A stretch of 64,000 nt of DNA from Corydoras sp. C115 (lineage: Eukaryota; Chordata; Actinopteri; Siluriformes; Callichthyidae), in contig JAFMOC010000044.1 in NCBI GenBank assembly GCA_019802505.1, forward strand, positions 822,001 to 886,000, read 5' to 3'. Numbering within the stretch: the first letter of the stretch is position 1; each line of letters begins with the position of its first letter. Below are positions 35,501 through 45,900 of the stretch, piece after piece. The notes beneath the pieces were generated by a model that had not been told where the DNA came from, did no database searches, and saw only the letters and a list, made by a program, of their open reading frames with translations. A program made the translations under genes and the position numbers.

Positions 35501-37605
35501 GATAAATGTTCTTCATTATAAACTTCCTATAACCTTCATTATAACCACTGATGAGGATGTTGAGTAATACTGCTGCATGCGGCTGAAGCAACATGTTTAA
35601 AAATTTCTTACTTAATCTCTAAACCACTTCGCATTTTCTTCATATTCTGTTAGAACTGTTGCCTGTAACTAAATACACACACGCACACCCCCCCCCCCCC
35701 ACACATCTTTATATTACTTTGCCTGTGTTCATCCATATATACTAAAAACCATTTGTTGCTACAACTACTGTAATTCCTCTATTTCCTCTTATTATTTTGA
35801 TCTTAGTCTTTCAGTTTTTCATGATTTTAATAATGCTTTTATTCTTGCAAAGCTTTTGCAAGCACATTTTTTTCTTGTGCGTGTGTTTGTGTGCAGAAGA
35901 TGACAAAAATCCCTTTCCTGTTTACTGTGGTCATTTGGTTAACTTTTATCAAATGAATCATTATTAAATGTGACTTATGTGATTATGAATCATTTCCACA
36001 AATCACACCTCAAATACTGTAGGCTAGTATGGTTCTAGTATAAGTGTAAAATGGTCTTGAATACAATAAATGTTTCAATATGCTGGTGGAAATGACTGGG
36101 AATATGTTTTTATTTTTGTTTTAAAACCTGCCTTTTATCAATATTTAAAATATTAAGCTCATTTTGGGGCGGCACGGTGGCTTAGTGGTTAGCATGTTCG
36201 CCTCTCAGCGCTAGGGATTCCTGGTTCGAATCCCCATCTCGGTGGAGTTTCCATGTTCTCCCCGTGTCTGCGTGGGTTTCCTCCGGGTTCTCTGGTTCCC
36301 TCCCACAGTCCCAAAAACATGGATCAAGTCAATTGAATTCTCAAAATTGCCCCATATAGAGTGTGTTTGTGTGAGTGAGTGTGTGCCCAGCAATGGATTG
36401 GCGCCCTGTCCTGGGCCTATCTGCCCAGCGCCCGAGATGATCTCCCTTGGATGGGCATGGGGAACCCCACCGCTACCCTAATAGAGGATAAAGCGGGAGA
36501 TAATGAATGAATGAATGAAAAGCTCATTTTGCAAATGCATTTATTTAAATCAACTTACTAGTTTACAAACTTAACGGTCAGAGCACATGGGTCAGCCGTG
36601 ATATTCACCCCTGGAGCAATAAAGGTTAAGAGTCTTGTTCACAAGCCCACAAAGGCCATTTTTGGTAACTTAAGGTTTAAACCCCCAACCTTCAGCTTTA
36701 TAATTCGCACTAACCACTAAGCTACTTGTCATCGGCTGTGGAAGTACAAGCCCACTCCTTCCATTTCACTTACAGTTTGGGATTTAAACTTAATATCCTG
36801 ACATTATCATGCTCGACCAACTAAACTGCAATATTTATGGTATTTTTTTTTTTACACATTTGAAACGTTCTTAGCTTTGTAAATACTTCTAGGGCACAAT
36901 ATGTCTCTAAAGTTTTTGCACAGACCTTTAAATCCAGATTTTTTAAACAAGGTGTTTTTAATGTTTCTGGATACAGTTTCACTTCCACCATTTGGTACTT
37001 GTACATTTAAAGTTTACCTGATGGTATTTTACAAAGCTTTGACATTTAAACACCATTAGGTAGGATGGAGTAGGAGGTAGGAGGGGACAGTGCTGTCCTG
37101 TTAATTATTCTGAAGTTAAAATATTATTTTGTAATGTGAAGTGCTCATGTATTACACTCAATATGTTGTTTCTATTCTCACAGGCACAGAACACCACCCG
37201 CCATAGCACAGACATGTCGTCTTCCCTTTCGGCCTGGTCAAATCCTCAGCAGTCCTGCTCTCCTCGCACCCCCGTGTCCCTGCCGGCATCACACGACAGG
37301 TAACTCAGTCACACCTGTTTAAGGGCTTGTTTTAAGGGCTTGTTTTGTGATCTGAGGATAAATTATTCTGATTCCAGTGAAACGGTCAGTCTGCTGGAGG
37401 AAAATCAGAAGTACTTAACTCAGCTCACAAGTCTGCTACAGGAGACGACCGAGAAATCAGAGAGTGTAATGGTGAGTTTGGGGTAATGTGCTTTTATATA
37501 TATGTGTATGTATGTATCTCATAGTTGAGGTTTACATATATGATGATTACAGGGCTCTCTTAACTTTTTAAGGGGGAACTGATTGACTAAATACTTTTCC
37601 CCCAC

Positions 37606-37700
<95 letters not shown>

Positions 37701-37701
37701 A

Positions 37702-37784
<83 letters not shown>

Positions 37785-38051
37785 GTGGCACGGTGGCTTA
37801 GTGGTTAGCACGTTTGCCTCTCAGTGCTAGGGATTCCCGGTTCGAATCCCAATCTGGGTGGAGTTTCCAAGTTCTCCCTGTGTCCGCGTGGGTTTCCTCC
37901 GGGTTCTCCGGTTTCCTCCCACAGTCCAAAAACATGTATCAAATCAATTGAGTTCTCTAAATTGCTCCATATACAGTGTGGTGCCCTCTCCTGGGTGTAT
38001 CTGCCCAGAGCCCAAAACGTGCTCCCCTGGATAGGCATGGGGACCTGTATC

Positions 38052-38083
<32 letters not shown>

Positions 38084-38773
38084 ATATACATATATGTATG
38101 TATGTATATACAGTATGTTCTGCTTTATCCTCTACTAGGTTCGCGGTGGGGTTCCCCATGCCCATTCAGGGGAGAACGTTTCAGGCACAGGGCAGATACA
38201 GTCAGGATAGGGCGCCAATCTATCACTGGGCACACACTCACACAAACACACTCTATATGGGGCAATTTGGAGAATTCAATTGACCTGGATCCATGTTTTT
38301 TGGACTGTGGGAGGAAATAGGGCTTTGAAATGCTTCTTATGAAGCCACTCCTTTGTTGGGCTAGCAGTGAGCTTGGGATCATTGTCATGCTGAAAGACCC
38401 AGCCACGTTTCATCTTCAATGCCCTTGCTGATGGAAGGAGGTTTATTACAATAACTAGACTGAAAATACAAATAAAACTTCCCAATACATGACTAAACTA
38501 CTATAACCGCTCCTTCCAGGTGTATGGTCAATGAGCATATCCATCCATCTATACAACTTGTTGGTTAGGGTCAGAAAATAGGGTCAGTTATGATGCAGCA
38601 CCCCTGGAGCAATGAGGGTTAAGGGCCCTTTTAACTGTTACAACAATTTGGCCCTTGTATGCTAATGTATTTTGATTACAGTAACCTCCGTTTATATCTC
38701 TTTCTTTACATAGGATCAAGACTGGAGCTGGACTAGATATGAGTCTCTGATTCCAAAGTCACCACATGTATAG
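20613..38773 (+). CDS. chuk: Inhibitor of NF-kB kinase subunit alpha (IKK-alpha)
   Basis: Ser/Thr kinase of the IKK complex; drives non-canonical NF-kB signalling by phosphorylating NFKB2/p100. Coding exons: 20613-20717, 20865-20959, 21051-21168, 21273-21342, 21432-21520, 21605-21694, 23045-23169, 24528-24635, 24762-24897, 25033-25227, 25316-25418, 26796-26919, 27016-27167, 28404-28465, 29644-29753, 29831-29880, 30538-30646, 33261-33408, 37184-37299, 37378-37471, 38714-38773. All phases agree and give 752 residues (human 745). Visible are the P-loop GTGGFG (22-27), K44, HRDLKPEN (143-150), DLG in place of DFG (166-168) and the activation loop SLCTS (S177, S181). A ubiquitin-like part around DPRKPATQCVLDGV and a helical scaffold region follow. 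The C-terminal NEMO-binding motif reads QDWSWT. The ninth coding exon uses a GC donor. Introns hold SINEs, Tc1 copy 2 and microsatellites. Confidence 0.98.
21950..22035. repeat. Degraded interspersed repeat in chuk intron
   Basis: AGCTCTTTTTACAGCAGTGCAGTGTCTTGAAGCAGCTTTACA resembles the segment at 41163-41222 (GAGCTTTTTACAATAGTACG...CTGCTTTACAG). It is an old repeat of unknown class. Confidence 0.5.
22240..22565 (+). mobile_element. V-SINE copy 16, head deletion
   Basis: Sense copy with a GGAT-type tail. The head reads GCGGCACGTTCGCC: the A-box stretch between two CACG repeats is deleted. Confidence 0.93.
22640..22840 (+). mobile_element. Old SINE family B piece and LINE-like end
   Basis: GTGGGTCCTTGAGCAAGG (family B) is followed by GGGGATTAATAAAGTATTCT at 22816-22835, a sequence also present at 17975-17999 and typical of LINE 3' ends. 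Confidence 0.5.
23640..24240. repeat. Probable interspersed repeat with (CA)n in chuk intron
   Basis: ATTATTGGCCAAGTATGTTC and ACACATACAAGGCATTTG resemble a common fish repeat, followed by a CA-rich stretch (23855-23895). I cannot name the family. Confidence 0.4.
24898..25032 (+). other. GC-AG intron of chuk
   Basis: The exon ending ...AGCATAAAG is followed by GCATGT instead of GT, and the next exon starts after TTTTTGTAG. Both frame and protein match (SIK/VVHILNMTT) require this junction. Confidence 0.85.
28630..28830. repeat. Old MITE-like fragment in chuk intron
   Basis: Contains pieces (CCACCCAACAC, CATCAGTGTTACAGTAGTGCTG) resembling the interior of the Tc1-type MITE at 43005-43580 in the reverse orientation. 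The ends are not clear. Confidence 0.4.
28893..29459 (+). mobile_element. L2-like LINE 3' end interrupted by a SINE
   Basis: Begins in the last codons (AAGAAACTACTGAAGATGCA) and ends TGGATAAAAGCGTCTGCTAA. SINE copy 17 splits it with target duplication GGGACTAAGAC. Confidence 0.85.
28953..29297 (-). mobile_element. V-SINE copy 17, nested in LINE tail
   Basis: Full-length antisense copy bounded on both sides by GGGACTAAGAC, so it inserted after the LINE tail. Confidence 0.96.
29924..30410 (+). mobile_element. V-SINE copy 18 with internal duplication
   Basis: Diverged copy in a chuk intron. The block CTGTCCTGG...CCAGCGC occurs twice (about 30163-30186 and 30281-30306), and each block is preceded by GT-rich repeats. 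The 3' half appears duplicated, or two copies recombined. Confidence 0.85.
30841..30919. repeat. (TA)n tract, left flank of Tc1 copy 2
   Basis: About 79 bp of TA repeats immediately precede the transposon. Confidence 0.98.
30920..32537 (-). mobile_element. Tc1-type DNA transposon, copy 2, 1,618 bp, in chuk intron
   Basis: Same length and structure as the copy at 4614-6231, with few mismatches. It was inserted at a TA within a long (TA)n tract in the intron between the chuk exons ending 30646 and starting 33261, antisense to the gene. The left terminus reads GATTTGTGATC where copy 1 has CAGTTGTGATC. The right terminus is intact. Confidence 0.97.
31139..32173 (-). CDS. Tc1/mariner transposase, intact, copy 2
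   Basis: 344-residue frame (340 from the preferred Met at residue 5) with the same DD34E residues (D157, D248, E283) as the first copy. Three residues differ: G206 to V, A207 to T and K227 to E. All lie between the first and second catalytic Asp, and none is a known catalytic position. There is no stop or frameshift. Transcription from inside chuk would be antisense to the host gene. Confidence 0.96.
   Translation of the reverse strand: MFTSMVKAREWSQKTREEVIALHKNGNGYKKIAKLLNIPRDTIGSIIRKFKLKGTVETLPGRGRKKILTATAVRYLKRNVEKNPRVTAKELKKDLSDVGTEVSAQTIRRALHNEDLHARTPRRTPLLTPKNKKSRLQYAKSHVDKPQRFWDSVLWSDETKLELFGTMDQRYVWRRKNQAYEQKNTLPTVKHGGGSIMLWGCFASNVTGKLQRVQGTMNSLQYQEILEENVMESVTNLRLGRRWTFQQDNDPKHTSKSTRAWLNMKGWNILEWPSQSPDLNPIENLWWDLKKAVAVRKPKNVTELEAFAHEEWAKIPIGRCKTLVSSYASRLKAVITGKGCCTKY
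32538..32591. repeat. (TA)n tract, right flank of Tc1 copy 2
   Basis: TATATGTATATAT then pure TA, the other half of the tract into which the transposon inserted. Confidence 0.97.
33785..34108 (+). mobile_element. V-SINE copy 19
   Basis: Sense copy in a chuk intron. The head is shortened (GGCGGCACTAGTGTTTAGCACG) and the GAAT tail is missing. Confidence 0.93.
34573..34800 (-). mobile_element. L2-like LINE 3' end
   Basis: On the minus strand it reads from GACAGAACTCAAAACGCATCT (end of the reverse transcriptase frame) to GATAAAAGCGTCTGCTGAATG. It lies in a chuk intron. Confidence 0.75.
34801..36166. other. chuk intron, AT-rich
   Basis: No exon or clear repeat is seen apart from a C run at about 35690-35700. 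Confidence 0.55.
36167..36518 (+). mobile_element. V-SINE copy 20, with target duplication
   Basis: Full-length young copy flanked by AAGCTCATTTT on both sides. It lies in the chuk intron before the 37184 exon. Confidence 0.97.
36570..36727 (-). mobile_element. SINE family B, diverged
   Basis: CCCCTGGAGCAATAAAGGTTAAG through CACTAACCACTAAGCTACTT matches the antisense order of the 10343-10538 copy. Confidence 0.7.
37605..37781. repeat. Compound (TA)n(GT)n(TA)n microsatellite
   Basis: TA, then about 85 bp of GT with a single GTGCATGT break, then about 65 bp of TA. It ends directly against SINE copy 21 in a chuk intron. Confidence 0.98.
37783..38045 (+). mobile_element. V-SINE copy 21, 3' truncated
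   Basis: The head is complete (GGTGGCACGGTGG). The copy lacks the GAGTGAGTGTG segment and stops after GGCATGGGGACC, where a GT-rich tract (38058-38083) begins. Confidence 0.92.
38121..38317 (-). mobile_element. V-SINE copy 22, head truncated
   Basis: Antisense tail half that stops at GGACTGTGGGAGGAAA, where a Tc1 transposase relic begins. Confidence 0.9.
38318..38445 (-). pseudogene. Relic of a different Tc1/mariner transposase
   Basis: On the minus strand the reading GWVFQHDNDPKLTASPTKEW is the second-Asp region of a Tc1 transposase, followed by LHKKHFKALF. It differs from the two intact copies, so it is another family. Only about 45 codons remain. Confidence 0.8.
38570..38665 (-). mobile_element. 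SINE family B fragment
   Basis: GATGCAGCACCCCTGGAGCAATGAGGGTTAAGGGCCC matches the middle of the antisense family B copies. It lies 50 bp before the last chuk exon. Confidence 0.6.
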
Positions 38774-39112
38774 TTTTAATCATGTTCTGCTATACGTCAT
38801 GTGACTGGGTTTCTCTTGCTATATGTTGTTCTTCATCATAACCTGTTAAATCCATGTTTTGTTGTGGATAATGACACCTGATCACATAATGTATTTTAAT
38901 TGGCACAATGCCATCAACCATAAGCAAATTTAAACTTCACTTTAAATACTCAAGTATTTATTTATTCTTATAAATCATTTAAGGGTTTTTCTTGTTTGGA
39001 TTTAATTTTCTGTAGTTCAGCTGCTGCACTTTAGAGGCTAACTGTGAATGTTGGACTTGGATTGTAAAATGTTGGTGTACACTTTAAGCAGGGGTTTGAA
39101 GAAAACTGTCAA

Positions 39113-39133
39113 AATAAAAATAATTCAATAAAT
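39113..39133 (+). terminator. chuk poly(A) signals
   Basis: Two AATAAA motifs (39113-39118 and about 39128) lie 340 bp after the chuk stop codon, in a plausible 3' UTR. Confidence 0.6.
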
Positions 39134-39139
39134 AAAGTC

Positions 39140-40850
39140 AGAATAGAAGTGGGTTAAGGGACAGTGAAGTATTTCGGATTCACATCCTTCTAGTTATAAA
39201 TTCAACAGTTGACCATGAAAACAAGCCTGTTTGGAGGTTCTGCCGTTGTTTATAGAAGGTGCTACGGTTGATTTTTATTATTTTTTTTAATGACTGGAGA
39301 AGTGTCATAGTCATCAGTACTTTGCGCGGAAGGTCATAAAATCAGATGTCCAGTGTCCAATGATGAGCAGCTCTACATGGAAGGCAGACCTCCGATACCC
39401 AGTTTTGTATCACACATTGATTTGTCTCATACTGTTTAAACACAATAAGAATTTCTCATATTTTCATTAAAGTTCACTTGTTCACTGGTATGTTGTACAT
39501 GGCAAATAAAAGTTATTAAAAGTTTATTGCCTCTTTTAATATAGTCTTAAGCAGCACATATTACTAAATATGACATGAAATTCTAATTATTTTAAACAGT
39601 GTTTAGTTAAATGTCCATGCATTCATGAGAGTTAGAGATGCTACAGAAAGATCTTCCAATGCGATCTTTTCACACACCATTTGATTAATTGCTAGATGGC
39701 TTATCTTAGGCTTATCTGTGTGCACTTTGCAGAAGCTATTTTTTGTTCTTTATTTGTTTAAAACAAGATGTAGAACATTTTGACCACAAAACATGTTTTG
39801 GTTGCCTCGCAGCCCGCATCTCTGATGACTTTGCATACAAAGAACAATTTTTGTTTTGTCTTTTTTGCTACTACATTTTCAGATTGTAGTCTTGATTCAA
39901 ATGTAAATTCTTACGTTAAAATAATTTTTCTAAGTATTTCTATTGTAACTATGTCCATTAACGATGCATGGCTGTTTTTCAAACAACCACCTGAGGGCTC
40001 AGTGGTCATGAATATGCAACTGTGGTTTCTGCTCTGGTTTCCTCTGACTGCATCATTGCTATAGATAAAAAGAGAGTTAAACACTTCTCTCATGCACTGA
40101 GAATTTTTTTGAGAAATATTTTTGACTCTTACTAATAACGTTTAATTTTTTTCAATTTTATTTTAAGATTTTATTTATTTAATATTTAAATACATTTTTA
40201 GGATTGAATTCCATATATTTATACATATATTGCATAAGCTTTAAATACATTAGAAATAAGTTTAATTAATAGGTTTTGCTGGTTAATGGTAATTTTGTTT
40301 AAATATATTTACTAAATAAAAAACAGCATATATCAGGAGAATTGCTAAGTTGTCTCAAAGCAATAACATCCTGGGTATTGTTTGGATTATGACCTTTTCT
40401 GTGTGGATCATGTATGTTCTCCCCTCAGTGTCTACGAGGGTTTTCTAAGAACATTAAGTGAATCAGACATGATTGACTGCCACAAAGGTGTGAATAAGTA
40501 AATCATTCTTCACCTGCTGGAAATAACATTCAGTGTCAGAGAAGGGTTGTCGTGAGGTGGGTTTATTGGGGTAAAATATGTATAAAAATCCTTTGGTCCC
40601 CATACTGGGTTGTAGAAACAGACATAGGACTATTGAATGATTTGGTTGAAGGTAATGCCATAGCACTAAGTACAGTTCTGCCAGCAAATTGAGAAAACCA
40701 CTTGTAAATAGTTTTATTTTTACTATTGTCACATAAAACATGAGGGAAAAAAAACGGTTGCCACGTTAGCTATAGGACTAGAGACATTTATATGAACCTA
40801 TTAACCATGACATGGCAATTTCGACTTAATCTGGGTGGAACAACTGTTAA
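39140..40850. other. Intergenic between chuk and gsto
   Basis: AT-rich, with no supported gene or recognisable repeat. Confidence 0.5.
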
Positions 40851-40854
40851 GTCA

Positions 40855-41670
40855 CAGTGTAAATACAAGTTAAATAAGAGAATAAAACCTGTTTTGACAG
40901 GTCTGTGACAAAGCACCGCCAGCATTGATGGATTGTAACTAAGGCTTTTGAATACTGAAAAAAAGTTTTTAAATGTGGACTCAATAGAAAACATTGTTTT
41001 GTTAAAAAGCATTTCGAAATTAATTTAATGTGACCTGTATCTTTAAGTCTGGAGTGAAAGAGTGCAGAGCCTAGTGACTAAGATCAACCCAACTTTTGGT
41101 TGAATGTAACAGATAGTATAAGTTAAAAAAAAACACAAAACATTTTGAAGTTCAAGTTCAAGTAATTTATTTATATAGAGCTTTTTACAATAGTACGTTG
41201 TCACAAAGCTGCTTTACAGTTTTATAAGCCTTTGAACCCCCAAAAGAGCAAACCCAAGCGACAGGCGAATTTTGTTGTGGTAGAGTGGGCAAACTAACAG
41301 TGTTTTAAAATGGGATGTGCAATTGGGGCGTCTTCCACATACTTGTGCTTACAGTGTAAATACAACTTAAATAAGAGAATAAAGCCTGTTTTGACAGGTC
41401 TGTGACAAAGCACCGCCAGCATTGATAGATTGTAAAATACTGAAGAAAGAGGTTAAAAATGTTGACTGAATAGAAGAGCTAGTCTTTTTAAAAGAGTAAA
41501 GAGGATTTGAAAGTTTAAGTCTGGAGTGAAAATTGCAGCTAAGGTAGGACAGTTAAGAAAAACCCCACAAAACATTTTGTTAGGGTAGAAGGGGGCAAAT
41601 TATTTAATTGGAACGTAGGTTTGGACCTCTCTTCTTTAGGTAGCTGTTGGTGTTGTTGAGGTTTCCACAT
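40855..41670. repeat. Diverged tandem duplication, unit about 490 bp
   Basis: CAGTGTAAATACAAGTTAAA and the following CTGTTTTGACAGGTCTGTGA block (from 40856) recur from 41350 with few changes. Matching downstream blocks such as AAGTCTGGAGTGAAA (41046 and 41516) keep about the same offset of 470-494 bp. Confidence 0.85.
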
Positions 41671-41679
41671 ACTTCTGCT

Positions 41680-42476
41680 CAGGGGCGTTGCTAGACCTGG
41701 GTTTTCGGGGCTATAGCCCCGGATGTTTTGTCAGTAGCCCCGGATCGATGCTTCCAAGCTCTGTGTGTGTGTGAGGGAGACAAATTTTTTTCACCAGTGT
41801 CAGGGGTAAAGTTACCGTAATAACTGTATCTTGGCTGTAAAGAGCAGCTTCTCAGCTTTCATAAAAAAAAAAAGAATTTTTCTGAAGGCACAAACTGTTG
41901 TAAAGTTATGGTATTTCAAAGCAAAACCTTGTTAAAACTGTTTCATCTGCGACTGACAGGCATATTTCATATGTAATTTAATTTTTTTCAATATAGCTAT
42001 GATGTGCTAGGGATTCCCGGTTCGAATCCCCATCTGGTTGGAGTTTCCATGTTCTCCGATGTGTCTGCATGGGTTTCCTCTGGGTTCTCCGGTTTCCTCC
42101 CACAGTCCAAAAACATGGATCAAGTTAAATGAGTTCTCCAAATTGCCCCATATAGAGTGTGTTTGAGTGAGTGAGTGTGTGCCCAGCGATGGATTGGCGC
42201 CCTGTCCTGGGTGTCCTGCCCAGCGCCCGAGACGTTCTCCCCTGGATGGGCATGGGGAACCCCCCCCGCGACCCTAGTAGAGGATAAAGCGGAAGATAAT
42301 GAAAATGAATGAATGAACTATGATGTGATACTGAATGATCAAACAAAATGAATGTAACAACAGTTTGAAAAATAGATAAATTTACTCATGAAAGGGCAAT
42401 TTTTAAAGAGGACAGAGGGGGAATAAGTGATCTGGGCTAAAGCCCCTGATGGTTCTGAAATCTAAAATCGCCCCTG
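41680..42476 (+). mobile_element. hAT-like non-autonomous DNA transposon
   Basis: The ends are CAGGGGCGTTGCTAG and, inverted, CAGGGGCGATTTTAG. An exact 8-bp duplication CTTCTGCT flanks it (41672-41679 and 42477-42484), as expected for hAT elements. Sub-terminal GGGGCTATAGCCCCGG and GGGCTAAAGCCCC also mirror each other. There is no transposase frame. SINE copy 23 is nested inside; without it the element is about 480 bp. Confidence 0.9.
42005..42317 (+). mobile_element. V-SINE copy 23, nested in the hAT-like element
   Basis: 5'-truncated copy beginning TGCTAGGGATTCCC, flanked by the target duplication CTATGATG (41997-42004 and 42318-42325). Confidence 0.95.
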
Positions 42477-42550
42477 CTTCTGCTCATATATTAATAAAAT
42501 AAATTAATAGATCCAAATGATAACCGAACATGGACCAGGTTGTGTCACTC

Positions 42551-42560
42551 TGACTTTGCA
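42551..42560 (+). promoter_or_regulatory. ARE-like site, first gsto gene
   Basis: TGACTTTGCA fits the TGACnnnGC core bound by Nrf2/Maf. It lies in the block TCTGACTTTGCAAAAA, shared with the second gsto promoter, about 120 bp upstream of the TATA box. Confidence 0.5.
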
Positions 42561-42669
42561 AAAATCTGAATGGCAGCAGAACTGCTGAGGTACTTGGCTT
42601 GTGTTTAAGGATTAATGTGATTTCTGACACACCCTTACCTCACCTCACCTTCACCGCCGTGAGGTAACA

Positions 42670-42675
42670 TATAAA
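42670..42675 (+). promoter_or_regulatory. TATA box, first gsto gene
   Basis: TATAAA, followed by a non-coding first exon ending in CCACTTTGAG at 42770, with donor GTGAGT. Confidence 0.65.
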
Positions 42676-42939
42676 GAGGGTGAGCCAAAGAAACTACACA
42701 GGATTTCCTAACACTCCGATTTACCCTCTAATATATTACATAATTCACGAATCCTGCATTCCACTTTGAGGTGAGTACAATTATGAACTATTTTCTTATT
42801 TATCAGACCTTTTGTGTTGGAGGTGACGTTAGAGATGCATTTTTTAAAACCCACCGGTTTTAGACATACACACAGATTATCAGAAAATTGTTTTTTCAAC
42901 TATTTCTTTGCTGTTTTTAGGCAGCTCAGAGGCTTTACA

Positions 42940-45900
42940 ATGGCCACAATTCAAAAATGTTGTGGAAAAGGTAAGAATTTTATTTTATTCGATTTTCTGA
43001 AATACAGTACAAGTCATAAGTTTGGACACGTCCCCTTCTTGCTCCATTGTCCATTCCCTCCACTTACCATATAGATGGACTTTTTAGATGGAAGTTTGCC
43101 ATATACACTACAAGAGAAGACGTGTGCATTAAAATTCTTGTGTTGTAATAGTTTTACAGTTAGACTGTAGTACACCTGTGTTCTTTGTTTTTGTCCCCTG
43201 TTTTTCTCTGTTCTGTATTGGTCAGGAGCATCACAGAACAGGTATCATTTGGGTGGTGGATTGTTTATTGTCAGTTCTGTGGTGACACTGATGTGGTGAG
43301 GGGGTTTTAGTGCAGCAGTGCTGCTGTAGTTTCATTTCTCCACCTCAGTGACACAAGGCACCAACCAAATAACACCTGCTCTGTGGTGCTACTATTGGGT
43401 CCTGACCATTAGACAACAGAGTAAAGGGGATGTACACAGAATGTACTGTAGTCCACAAACTAATGGACTACAGTGTGGAATTGTAGAACTACAAAGTCCA
43501 TCTTTATATTCAGTGGACCTAGGAATATGGACTATAAGTAGAGCAAACAGGAGGTGTGTCCAAACTTTTGTCTTATACTGTAAGCAACAATAATCAGCTG
43601 CAGCTCATAGCACAAATAATAATTAATAAAAAATACTTTAAATAAAATAATTTTGAATCGCTAAATTACATACAATAACCTTTATTAAATAATAAAAAAT
43701 AATTAAAAAGAAAGAGACTTTAGAGAGTATTATAGAAGGAGAGTATAGAGATTATTTACTAACATAACCAGATTATTATATAAAAACAACAAAAACAGAT
43801 GGCGTCTAAAATTAAGTAATTAATTTTTTGTTTAAATAAAAGGCAGAACATTTGTATTGGTTTGACCTCTAATGTCGAACGAGGTTCGTAAAATGGTTGA
43901 ACATGATGCATACAAGATTGTGCAGTTACCAAACCTACTACTTTAAAGGTTTAAATGTATATACTAGATTAAAACTAGGTCGTACATTTTTGGACAGCTG
44001 TCTGTGACCCTGATGACCAAAGAATAATATCATTAGCAAATCAGAGTTTAAAGTATTGGGAAAAAGATTTAAAAAAACTGCTCACTGAATGAAAAAGAGA
44101 TGTTTTTTTAGTTTAACTTGGAGTGTCTTGGAGGCGGGAAGGCTCAACCATTCATTTAAAAAAGAATCAGAAAAAGCCCAATGGTTACACATGAATAATT
44201 AATAGTGAGATCTGTTAATTTATTAAAAGTGTTAGTTTGAAGAATTGCAATAGAGAATTTTGTGTGTGTGTTCAATATATCTTTGTAGGAAGTACCGCCC
44301 CTGGTCCAGTGCCCAAAGGCAAAATACGGATCTACAGTATGAGGTTCTGCCCTTATGCCCAGAGAGCAAGACTGGTACTTAATGCAAAGGGAATTGAGTA
44401 AGTTTAGATGATCATGGTTGTGATTTTATGAAGTATTTATATGTACACGGTTTCTATGTGTTTTTTTTTTTTTTAAATCAGCCACTTAACAAAAAACCTT
44501 CTCACCATAGGCATGAAACTGTCAACATTAATTTAAGCGAGAAACCTGATTGGTTCTTAGAGAAGAACCCTTTAGGGACAGTGCCAACGCTTGAGACCCC
44601 CAGTGGCGAGGTGATCTGTGAATCCACTATCACTTGTGAATTCTTGGATGAGGCGTATCCTGAAAAAAAGCTGTTTCCCTCTGACCCCTTCGCAAAAGCA
44701 CAACAGAAAATGCTTCTGGAGGATTTCTCTAAGGTAGGTATGAATCAAGGTGTGACTATAGTCACATAATAGTCACATAATAGTCACCCACTGTTAAAAT
44801 AACAGAAAAAAATTTAAATGCTTTTAAAAGGGTTCAGCCATCTGTTATTTCTAGAACTGGTCATTCCTGTTTGGAAGGAGTTTTCACGGCATACTGCATT
44901 TTTAAATGTAACGCTTACAAATCCTTTACATTTTTAATTAATAGGCTTCATTAAAATATTAATCACATGAACAGTAATACCATGTTTTTCATTTAAGTTA
45001 TAAAGTTATGTGGCGGCACGGTGGTTTAGTGGTTAGCACGTTCGCCTCTCAGCACTAGGGATTCCCGGTTCGAATCCCCATCTGGATGGAGTTTCCATGT
45101 TCTCCCCGTGTCCGCGTGAGTTTCCTCCTGGTTCTCCGGTTTCCTCCCACAGTCCAAAAACATGGATCAAGTCAATTGAATTCTCAAAATTGCCCCATAT
45201 AGAGTGTGTCTGTGTGAGTGAGTGTGTGCCCAGCGATGGATTGGCGCCCTGTCCTGGGTCTATTTGCCCAGCGCCCGAGACGTTCTCCCCTGGATGGGCA
45301 TGGGGAACCCCACCACGACCCTAATAGAGGATAAAGCGGGAGATAATGAATGAATGAATAAAGTTATGTGAGTACAGTTATGGCTTTTGGCACATCTGCA
45401 CTAAGTTTGGAAGATGTTTGGCAGTTTTAAATGCTGAATTTTGTTCACAAAAGGCAGTAAAAAATCTGATTTGATGTCATGTTACTTTTTTGTTACTTCT
45501 ATAAAACTTTTATACAAACCCTCAGAAATTGTCTGTACAAAATCATTGGCACCCTTAACTTGAAAACTCTTTTATTGAAACTGAAGTTATTAATGTTTAA
45601 TCAGTTTCCTGCACTAGGAGCTAATTCTCACTCCGTGGTGTTCACCACTGCAAAATATTTTGTTGCAAACTCCTGTTGTAGGGGAAAAAAATAATAATAA
45701 AAAAGAAGGGGGGGGGGGGGGGTGCAGGATCAGATAACTATTAGGTGTGATAATTCTACAGTGTAGCTGGTTTTCAGTGTAGAGTAGCAATTTGTAAGTC
45801 GATTTGGATAAAAGCGTCTGCTAAATGACTAATGTAAATGTAGGACTTTGGAACATTTTTTTTATTTTCAACTGCAGTTTTAAGATCTCACCACAGTAGT

